Shown: positions 7,012 to 12,290 of the stretch, in pieces
How positions within the stretch are numbered: the stretch's first letter is position 1
How the letters are laid out: every line of letters starts with the position of its first letter
Assembly: GCA_035632095.1 (NCBI GenBank)
Contig: DASQHM010000055.1
Location: forward strand, 1-12,290
Origin: DASQHM01 sp035632095
Lineage (GTDB): Bacteria > Pseudomonadota > Alphaproteobacteria > Ferrovibrionales > Ferrovibrionaceae
Direction: 5' to 3'
DNA: 12,290 nucleotides
Notes under the pieces: generated by a model
Seen by the model: only the letters and a program-made list of their open reading frames with translations
Databases searched by the model: none
What the model was told of the DNA's origin: nothing
Made by a program: the position numbers and the translations under genes

Positions 7012-8006
7012 ACGTCGTCATCGTCACGGACGCGTGGCACCCCCAGGTCAACGGCGTCGTGCGGACGCTCGACACGATCGGCAAGGAGCTTCGCGAACTC
7101 GGCCACGCCATCAGATACGTCACGCCGGACCAGTTCGCCGGATTTGCCTGCCCGACCTACCCCGAGATCCGCCTCTGCTACGGCGTGCGGCGAAAGCTGG
7201 CGCGCATGATCGACGCTTTCCAGCCTTGCGCCATCCACATCGCCACCGAGGGCCCGCTCGGTTTCGCCGCGCGGCGCTATTGCACGCGCCGGCGCATCGC
7301 CTTCACCACGGCGTATCACACGCGCTTTCCCGAATACGTGCACGCCCGCTTCCGGATCCCGGCGAGCCTGACCTATGCCCTGCTGCGCTGGTTCCACGGC
7401 CGCTCGGCGCGCGTCATGACCGCGACGGAATCGCTTCGCGCCGACCTCGCCGGCCGAGGGTTTCGCAATCTCGCGTGCTGGAACCGCGGCGTCGACATCG
7501 ATCTGTTCCAGCCGCGCGACAAGGCGTTCCTGCGCCTGCCGCGGCCGGTCTTTCTCTATGTGGGGCGCGTCGCGGTCGAAAAGAACATCGAGGACTTCCT
7601 CGATCTGGATCTGCCCGGCAGCAAACTGGTCGTCGGCGACGGTCCGCAGCTGAACGCGCTGCGCAGGCGCTTTCCGGATGCGCATTTCGTCGGCGCCATG
7701 CATGGCGAGGACCTGGCGCGCTTTTACGCCGCGAGCGATGTCTTCGTGTTTCCGAGCCGCACCGACACCTTCGGCCTCGTTCTGCTGGAAGCCCTGGCGT
7801 CCGGCCTACCCGTTGCCGCCTATCCTGTGACGGGTCCGCAAGACGTGCTCGGCTCGGCCGGCGTCGGCGTCCTGGCGCACAATCTCGGCGAGGCGGCGCG
7901 CCGCGCCCTGGCGATCCCGTCGGATGAATGCCGGCGCTTCGCGCTGCAGTTCTCCTGGCGCGCCAGCGCCGAGCAGTTCCTGCGCAACCTTCAGCCCGTG
8001 CATTGA
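7008..8006 (+). CDS. GT4 family glycosyltransferase (first of tandem pair), probable glycolipid synthase
   Basis: 332-residue GT-B fold enzyme. The N-terminal half opens with VTDAWHPQVNGVVRTL and contains HIATEGPLG; the C-terminal half has GRVAVEKN (Arg187, Lys192), which contacts the nucleotide sugar, and TDTFGLVLLE, an E-x7-E motif with Asp253 in the first place and Glu261 in the second, as in many lipid glycosyltransferases of this family. It starts with an ATG overlapping the phosphoesterase stop and has no good ribosome site of its own, so coupling is likely. Known relatives next to PlcP (Agt of Agrobacterium) move glucose or glucuronic acid from UDP-sugars to diacylglycerol on the inner membrane. 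That role is inferred here from family and position; mannosyl or sulfoquinovosyl transfer is also possible. Confidence 0.9.
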   Translation: MNVVIVTDAWHPQVNGVVRTLDTIGKELRELGHAIRYVTPDQFAGFACPTYPEIRLCYGVRRKLARMIDAFQPCAIHIATEGPLGFAARRYCTRRRIAFTTAYHTRFPEYVHARFRIPASLTYALLRWFHGRSARVMTATESLRADLAGRGFRNLACWNRGVDIDLFQPRDKAFLRLPRPVFLYVGRVAVEKNIEDFLDLDLPGSKLVVGDGPQLNALRRRFPDAHFVGAMHGEDLARFYAASDVFVFPSRTDTFGLVLLEALASGLPVAAYPVTGPQDVLGSAGVGVLAHNLGEAARRALAIPSDECRRFALQFSWRASAEQFLRNLQPVH

Positions 8007-8049
8007 GACCAATCCTCGCAGCCACCCATTCCATCGACGGAGCGACGCC

Positions 8050-9075
8050 ATGCGGCTTCTGATCGTGAGCGATGCGTGGTTGCCGCAGGTCAACGGCGTC
8101 GTTCGCACGCTGCAGGCGACTATCGCCGAGCTGGAGCGGCGGGGTCACGAGGTTTCGGTCATCTCTCCGGAAGGGTTCCGGACCGTTCCGTGTCCGACCT
8201 ATCCCGAAATCGAGCTTGCGGTGCTGCCGGGCCGCGAAGTGGCGCGGCGCATGGAGCGGGCGCGCTTCGACGCGGTTCACATCGCTACCGAAGGCCCCCT
8301 CGGCCTGGCGGCGCGGCGCTACTGCCTGAGGCGTGGATTGCGCTTCACCACGGCCTATCACACCGCTTTCCCGGAATACCTGCAGGCGCGAATCCCGCTC
8401 CCGGTCAATGCCGGCTATTCGTTCATGCGCTGGTTTCATGCACCCTCGCGCGCGGTGATGGCGCCGACGGAGTCGCTGCGGCAGCGCTTGCGCGGGCGGG
8501 GCTTCCTCAATCTGCGCCACTGGACCCGCGGCGTGGACGCGGAGCTCTTCCGGCCGCGCCAGAAGGATTATCTTTCCGATCCTCGGCCCATCTATCTTTG
8601 CGTTGGCCGCGTGGTCGTCGACAAGAACATCGAAGCATTCCTCAACCTCGATCTGCCCGGCACGAAGTATGTGACCGGCAGCGGCCCGCAACTGGCAAAG
8701 CTCAAGGCGCGCTATCCTGCCGCCCGTTTCACCGGCTACGTGGACGATGCCACATTGGCGCAGATTTACGCCGCCGCCGACGTCTTCGTGTTTCCGAGCC
8801 GGACCGACACCTTCGGTCTGGTGTTGTTGGAGGCGCTCGCCTCCGGCCTTCCGGTCGCGGCGTATCCGGTCACCGGGCCGCTCGATGTGATCGGCGACAG
8901 CGGCGCCGGATGCCTCGATGCGGACCTGGGCCGCGCGATTTCCCAGGCGCTGGAAATTGCGCCGGAACGATGCCGCGAGCATGCGCTTGGCTTCTCGTGG
9001 GCCGCGGCAACCGACCAGTTCGTGGCCAACCTCGATGCCATAGCCAACGGGCAAATGTGGGCTGGCGTCTCCTGA
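8050..9075 (+). CDS. GT4 family glycosyltransferase (second of tandem pair)
   Basis: 341-residue paralogue of the preceding enzyme. The two align without a gap to at least residue 277: Arg187, Lys192, Asp253 and Glu261 fall at the same numbers in both, and residues 244-277 are identical. It opens with IVSDAWLPQVNGVVRTL. The C-terminal end is longer and diverges after about residue 285. The ATG at 8050 has GGAG at 8039-8042, 7 bases upstream; the frame extends back into the previous gene but that is not expected to be translated. The gap to the first transferase is 43 bases, so they are probably co-transcribed. Two copies suggest either two sugars added in sequence (mono- then di-glycosyl lipid) or two different sugar donors; this is inference. 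It could also be a recent redundant duplicate. Confidence 0.9.
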   Translation: MRLLIVSDAWLPQVNGVVRTLQATIAELERRGHEVSVISPEGFRTVPCPTYPEIELAVLPGREVARRMERARFDAVHIATEGPLGLAARRYCLRRGLRFTTAYHTAFPEYLQARIPLPVNAGYSFMRWFHAPSRAVMAPTESLRQRLRGRGFLNLRHWTRGVDAELFRPRQKDYLSDPRPIYLCVGRVVVDKNIEAFLNLDLPGTKYVTGSGPQLAKLKARYPAARFTGYVDDATLAQIYAAADVFVFPSRTDTFGLVLLEALASGLPVAAYPVTGPLDVIGDSGAGCLDADLGRAISQALEIAPERCREHALGFSWAAATDQFVANLDAIANGQMWAGVS

Positions 9076-9118
9076 GGCACTATGATCGGACCCGCCGCAG
9101 GTTCAGGAGCGTCCAGCC

Positions 9119-9535
9119 ATGCCGCAGCCACCGTTCGCCTTGACCGGACTGGACCACGTGGTTCTCCGCGTGGTCGATCTCGACCGCATGCTGAGCTTCT
9201 ATCGAGACGCGCTCGGCTGCGTGCTTGAGCGCGAGCAGCCCCAACTCGGCCTGACGCAACTTCGCGCCGGCCGTTCGCTGATCGACCTAGTCACCGTCGA
9301 CGGCGTGATCGGACAAACGGGTGGCGCTGCGCCCGGCGCGGAAGGGCGCAACATGGATCACCTTTGCCTCGCGATCGACGCATTCGACGAAGGCCGGCTG
9401 CGCGGCCATTTAGGCGCGCATGGCGCGGAGATCGTCAGCGTCGGCAAGCGCTACGGCGCCGAGGGCATGGGCCCGTCCATGTACGTTCGCGATCCGGAAG
9501 GCAACATCGTCGAATTGAAGGGACCCGGCGGCTAG
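9119..9535 (+). CDS. VOC family (glyoxalase/dioxygenase-fold) protein
   Basis: 138 residues forming one vicinal-oxygen-chelate domain pair. It begins with the family strand LDHVVLRVVDLDRMLSFY and ends with DPEGNIVELKG. Candidate metal ligands are His13, His81 and Glu132, so three of the four usual positions are plain; the fourth, expected in the strand near residue 56, reads Asp56 in LIDLV. This group includes glyoxalase I-like, fosfomycin-resistance-like and dioxygenase-like enzymes; the substrate cannot be told. AGGAG at 9105-9109 sits 9 bases before the ATG. It follows the second glycosyltransferase by 43 bases and precedes the SRPBCC gene by 21, all on one strand, so it may be the distal part of the lipid operon, although no functional tie is evident. 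Confidence 0.88.
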   Translation: MPQPPFALTGLDHVVLRVVDLDRMLSFYRDALGCVLEREQPQLGLTQLRAGRSLIDLVTVDGVIGQTGGAAPGAEGRNMDHLCLAIDAFDEGRLRGHLGAHGAEIVSVGKRYGAEGMGPSMYVRDPEGNIVELKGPGG

Positions 9536-9556
9536 TTCGGCCGCCTGCGGCGAGGA

Positions 9557-10036
9557 ATGACCGCAAGCGCAAAACCTGACGCCACCGCCGATCGCGAGAT
9601 CGTCATCACGCGCGTCTTCGACGCGCCGCGCGAGCGTGTTTTCGCGGCATGGACCGATCCGGAGCACATCGGCAATTGGTGGGGACCGAACGGCTTCACC
9701 GTCACCACCCATTCCATGGACATGCGCCCGGGCGGGGTCTGGCGTTTCGTGATGCACGGTCCCGATGGGCGCGACTACAAGAACCGCATCGTCTACGACG
9801 AGATCGTGAAGCCGGAGCGCGTCGTCTACCGCCATGACGGCGGGGAGGATGTGGAGCCGGTGCAATTTCAAACCTTCGTGACGTTCGAGGATGTAGGCGG
9901 CAAGACCAGACTCACGATGCGCGCGGTATTTCCGACGGCGGCCGAACGCGATCGCGTTGCCAAGGAATACGGCGCCGTCGAGGGCAGCAAGCAGACCCTC
10001 GCGCGGTTGGCGGCGCATCTGGCCAAGTCGCGATGA
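9557..10036 (+). CDS. SRPBCC family protein, AHSA1-like
   Basis: 159-residue START-like helix-grip protein of the activator-of-Hsp90-ATPase 1 homology group. It shows the typical opening IVITRVFDAPRERVFAAWTDPE, then NWWGPNGFT, MRPGGVWRF and the central strand VYDEIVKPERVVY, ending in a long C-terminal helix. The fold makes a hydrophobic ligand pocket; bacterial members rarely have a known ligand, and many are stand-alone proteins of unknown role. The only ribosome-site-like sequence, GAGG at 9552-9555, is a single base from the ATG, too close for good initiation. Translation may depend on the VOC gene, whose stop lies 21 bases upstream in the same frame. Its stop is 19 bases from the convergent SDR stop, leaving no room for separate terminators. 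Confidence 0.88.
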   Translation: MTASAKPDATADREIVITRVFDAPRERVFAAWTDPEHIGNWWGPNGFTVTTHSMDMRPGGVWRFVMHGPDGRDYKNRIVYDEIVKPERVVYRHDGGEDVEPVQFQTFVTFEDVGGKTRLTMRAVFPTAAERDRVAKEYGAVEGSKQTLARLAAHLAKSR

Positions 10037-10055
10037 CCGGCATCGGCGACTTGCG

Positions 10056-10841
10056 CTACATGGCGTAGCCGCCGTCGACCATCAGGGTCTGCCCGGTGAT
10101 GTAGCTTGCGCGGTCGGAGACCAGGAATGCCGCGGCGTCGGCCACCTCCTGCGCCCGGCCGAGGCGACGCAGCGCGACGGTGCTTTTCGTCGCCTGCAGA
10201 AACCGTTCGTCGAAATCGCCGCGCGCCACCAGCTCGCGGTACATGCCGTCTTCGAGGGCGCCGACGCCGATGCAATTGGCGCGAATGCCGAAGCGGCCTT
10301 CCTCCGCAGCGACCGCCTTGACCAGCGCCTCGATCGCAGCCTTCGGCGCCGCCGACAGCACGTCCTTCACGGCATAGCGCCGGATCGCCGGCGTCGCCAT
10401 CGCCAGCAGGACGCCGCGCGTCTCCCTGAGCGCCGGCAGCACGGCGTGCACCAGGTTGTAGCAGCCGAAGATGTCGGTCTGCAGCGTCTCGCGAAACAGC
10501 GCCGGCTCGAGCCGGCTCACATGACGCATGTTGATGTAGGGGCCGGCGGCGTAGACCGCCGTGTGAATGCCGCGGAACCCCGCGATGGTCCGCTCGATGA
10601 AGGCGCGCAAGGCGGTTTCATCGGCGAGGTCAACGGGTGCAAACTCGGCGCGGCGCCCTAGCGCCTTGACCTCGGCCGCCACCGCCTCAGCGCGCTCGCG
10701 GTTGCGGTGATAGGTGAAAGCGACGTCGGCTCCGGCAGCGGCGAGCGCGCGGCAAACGGCGGCGCCGATGCCGCCCGAGCCGCCGGCGACCACCGCGGCG
10801 CCGCTGGCGAAGCGTGCCGCGCCGGCCTCGTTCGCGCTCAC
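10056..10841 (-). CDS. SDR family oxidoreductase lacking the canonical catalytic tyrosine
   Basis: 261 residues, Rossmann fold. The dinucleotide site AGGSGGIG (residues 19-26), an Arg after the second strand (Arg46, favouring NADPH), VDLAD (70-74) and YAAG (97-100, for NNAG) are present, and the C-terminus ends in ITGQTLMVDGGYAM, typical of FabG-like SDRs. The active-site helix reads VLSAAPKAA: the Lys of YxxxK is present (Lys167) but the Tyr position is Ser163, and the Ser that should sit 13 residues earlier is Thr150. The start is GTG at 10841, which overlaps the stop of the upstream OYE gene as GTGA; there is a much longer open frame upstream, but it is a shadow of the OYE gene. It may be an NADPH-dependent reductase with altered chemistry, or a binding/partner protein; the coupling suggests it works with the OYE. 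Confidence 0.87.
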   Translation of the reverse strand: MSANEAGAARFASGAAVVAGGSGGIGAAVCRALAAAGADVAFTYHRNRERAEAVAAEVKALGRRAEFAPVDLADETALRAFIERTIAGFRGIHTAVYAAGPYINMRHVSRLEPALFRETLQTDIFGCYNLVHAVLPALRETRGVLLAMATPAIRRYAVKDVLSAAPKAAIEALVKAVAAEEGRFGIRANCIGVGALEDGMYRELVARGDFDERFLQATKSTVALRRLGRAQEVADAAAFLVSDRASYITGQTLMVDGGYAM

Positions 10842-12007
10842 CGGCGATCCGCGTCGTTCATGGTGCTGCCATAGGTCGAGGGCGTCACGCCCTTGGCCGA
10901 GCTGGCGCGCTTGGAAAGCCAATAGCTGTAAGGCGGCGGCATCAATTCGAACTTCAGGTTTACGCCGAGCTTTTGCGCCGCATCCATGGGCCAGTTCGGG
11001 TTGTAGAGCGCCTCGCGCGCGAGCGCGATCAGGTCGGCTTGGCCCTTTTGCAGAATCTGCTCCGCCTGGTCGGCATGGACGATCAGCCCGACCGCCATGC
11101 TCATCATGCCTGCTTCGCGCCGGATTTTTTCCGCGTATGGAACTTGATAGCCGTAGCCGACCGGGCCGGCGCTGACCACCGGGCGGCCCAACATGCCGCC
11201 GGACAAGCAGTCGATCACGTCGACGCCCTTGGCCTTGACCATGCGCGCAAGGCGGACGCTTTGATCGGGATCCCAGCCGGCATCGTCCTGCACCGACAGG
11301 CGCAGAAACAGCGGCTTGCGCTGCGGCCAGTTGGCGCGCACGCATTCCGCCACGTCGACAGCGAAGCGCATGCGGTTCAATTCGGAGCCGCCGTAGTCGT
11401 CGTTGCGGCGGTTGGCGAGCGGCGAGAGGAACTGATGGATCAGGTAGCCGTGCGCGCCGTGAATCTCCAGCACGTCGAAGCCGGCCGCATCTGCGCGCGC
11501 CGCCGCCTTGCCCCAGGCCTCGACCACGCGCGGAATCTCGTCGCGGCCGAGCGCACGCGGCTCCGGCTCGCCCTCGCCGGCGGATAGCGCGCTCGGTCCG
11601 ATCAGCTCCCATTCGTCGTAATCGGGAATCTCCGCCGACCGCTGCAACGGCCGGCCGCCTTCCCAGGGGCGCTCGAGGCGCGAGCGCCGTCCCGCATGAC
11701 CGAGCTGGATGCCGGGCACGGCGCCGTATTGCCGGATGAAATCGGCGAGGCGCTTGAAATGCGGGATGAAGGCGTCGTCCCACAGGCCAAGGTCGCCGAT
11801 GGTGCCGCAACCGCGGCGCTCGACCTTTGTCGATTCGATGAAGACGAGACTGGCGCCGCCGGCGGCGAAGCGCCCCGCGTTCATCATATGCCAATCGGTC
11901 GGAAAGCCGCGCACCCCGGAATATTGGTGCATGGGCGCCACCACGACGCGGTTCTTCAGGGTCACCGAGAGCAGGCCAAGGGGCGAGAACAAAATGGGTT
12001 CGGGCAT
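10838..12007 (-). CDS. NADH:flavin oxidoreductase, Old Yellow Enzyme family (YqjM/XenA-like)
   Basis: 389-residue FMN-dependent TIM barrel that would reduce activated C=C bonds of enones, or nitro compounds, with NAD(P)H. Signatures: FSPLGLLSVTLKNRVVVAPM at the N-terminus, QLGHAGR (101-107), the substrate-binding pair in EIHGAHGY (His183, His186), then FLSPLANRRNDDYGGS (193-208), and ALAREALYNPNWPMDAA near the end. The length and HxxH arrangement match the thermophilic-like/YqjM class. Unlike YqjM, the residue that is the redox-tuning Cys there (MCMYS) is His27 here (MHQYS); the following Tyr29 is kept. The ATG at 12007 is preceded by GGAGG with 6 bases of spacing; an in-frame start at 12070 adds 21 residues and is not needed. 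It is first in a two-gene unit with the SDR. Family certain, substrate unknown. Confidence 0.93.
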   Translation of the reverse strand: MPEPILFSPLGLLSVTLKNRVVVAPMHQYSGVRGFPTDWHMMNAGRFAAGGASLVFIESTKVERRGCGTIGDLGLWDDAFIPHFKRLADFIRQYGAVPGIQLGHAGRRSRLERPWEGGRPLQRSAEIPDYDEWELIGPSALSAGEGEPEPRALGRDEIPRVVEAWGKAAARADAAGFDVLEIHGAHGYLIHQFLSPLANRRNDDYGGSELNRMRFAVDVAECVRANWPQRKPLFLRLSVQDDAGWDPDQSVRLARMVKAKGVDVIDCLSGGMLGRPVVSAGPVGYGYQVPYAEKIRREAGMMSMAVGLIVHADQAEQILQKGQADLIALAREALYNPNWPMDAAQKLGVNLKFELMPPPYSYWLSKRASSAKGVTPSTYGSTMNDADRR

Positions 12008-12022
12008 GAGGCTCCTCCGCCC

Positions 12023-12056
12023 CCATTGCATTACCGATGGGCGCGCCGCGCAATGG
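12023..12056. repeat. Inverted repeat CCATTGC-N20-GCAATGG in divergent promoter region
   Basis: Perfect 7-bp arms at 12023-12029 and 12050-12056, separated by 20 bases that include GGGCGCGCC. The repeat lies 16 bases from the OYE start on one side and just before a -10-like TACAAT for the MBL gene on the other. The position fits an operator for a dimeric repressor acting on both directions, or a hairpin in the OYE leader. No regulator gene is visible in the window to pair with it. Confidence 0.4.
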
Positions 12057-12062
12057 TACAAT
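12057..12062 (+). promoter_or_regulatory. Possible -10 element for the MBL-fold gene
   Basis: TACAAT differs from TATAAT at one position and lies 34 bases before the ATG at 12096. No good -35 stands 16-18 bases upstream; TTGCAT at 12026-12031 is 25 bases away, too far. It directly abuts the right arm of the inverted repeat, so a protein bound there would overlap the promoter. Confidence 0.3.
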
Positions 12063-12095
12063 TTCGGCAAAGGCGACGGCTTAAGGGAGGGCGCG

Positions 12096-12290
12096 ATGAC
12101 GACGGTGCGGATCGGCGAGGCGACGGTGGCCCGGATCGAGGAAACCTATGAGCCGAATTTCGACGCCAAGAAGTTCTTCGCCGATTGGCGGCCAGAGGCT
12201 GTGGAACGCCACCGCGACTGGATGCTGCCCGATCACTACGATCCGGCGTCCGGCCTGCTCAAGCTCAGCATCCATAGCTGGCTGATCCGC
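12096..12290 (+). CDS. MBL-fold metallo-hydrolase, N-terminal part (runs off window)
   Basis: 65 codons, open to the end of the window. The visible part has the N-terminal pattern of a metallo-beta-lactamase-fold hydrolase subgroup: an initial strand (VRIGEATVARIEE), then a helical insert (AKKFFADWRPEAVERHRDWM), DHYDPASG and the strand LKLSIHSWLIR that precedes the first sheet strand. The zinc-binding HxHxDH motif would lie beyond the window, so metal binding and function cannot be checked. GGGAGG at 12085-12090, 5 bases before the ATG, supports the start. It is divergent from the OYE-SDR unit across an 88-base promoter region and may share its regulation. Assignment rests on general resemblance of the N-terminus only. 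Confidence 0.7.
   Translation, partial: MTTVRIGEATVARIEETYEPNFDAKKFFADWRPEAVERHRDWMLPDHYDPASGLLKLSIHSWLIR

Noticed and set aside
11261..11274. TTGATCGGGATCCC as a second FNR/FixK site
   Set aside because: The right half does not read RTCAA and it lies inside the OYE coding sequence.
10056..12053. 665-codon - strand frame that would fuse extra sequence to the SDR
   Set aside because: The upstream two thirds is an off-frame shadow of the OYE gene; the real SDR begins at the GTG overlapping the OYE stop.
1..12290. tRNA, rRNA, insertion sequence, prophage or CRISPR signals
   Set aside because: No cloverleaf, transposase, integrase, terminal repeats or regularly spaced repeats were found by reading both strands.

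Overview
The window is 12.3 kb of dense, GC-rich, strongly third-position-GC-biased DNA with short intergenic gaps. It carries no RNA gene, insertion sequence or CRISPR array that I could recognise. A FixL-like PAS sensor, an FNR/FixK-type operator, rhizobial-type lipid-remodelling genes and Shine-Dalgarno sites of the AGGAG kind suggest a chromosomal segment of an alphaproteobacterium, most likely Hyphomicrobiales (Bradyrhizobium/Rhodoplanes-like). That placement is inferred from protein content, not from a marker gene.

Region 1 (1-3332, + strand) looks like a redox/stress module. A cytosolic hybrid histidine kinase has three PAS domains, a kinase core and a receiver; its third PAS keeps the haem-pocket residues of FixL. 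It is followed by a tandem universal stress protein with a perfect TTGAY-N4-RTCAA operator in its promoter region.

Region 2 (3333-5079) holds a luciferase-like flavin oxidoreductase (+) and, convergent to it, a small two-helix membrane protein of unknown function (-).

Region 3 (5080-9075) is the most coherent part. A diacylglycerol-kinase-like lipid kinase (-) is divergent from a calcineurin-type metallophosphoesterase (+). The phosphoesterase overlaps one GT4 glycosyltransferase by ATGA and is followed by a second, paralogous one. The order phosphoesterase then glycosyltransferase is that of the PlcP-Agt pathway, in which phospholipids are cleaved to diacylglycerol and replaced by glycolipids under phosphate starvation. 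The divergent intergenic region is AT-rich and has an 11-bp-phased TTCAT repeat resembling a degenerate Pho box. The lipid kinase could return diacylglycerol to phosphatidate.

Region 4 (9119-10036, +) has two small proteins, a VOC/glyoxalase-fold protein and an AHSA1/SRPBCC protein. They may be a tail of the region 3 operon or a separate unit.

Region 5 (10056-12290) has an Old Yellow Enzyme-type reductase and a divergent SDR on the - strand, coupled by a GTGA overlap. The SDR lacks the catalytic tyrosine, and the OYE has His where YqjM-type enzymes have the redox-modulating Cys. A promoter region with a perfect 7-bp inverted repeat separates them from a divergent MBL-fold hydrolase that runs off the window end.
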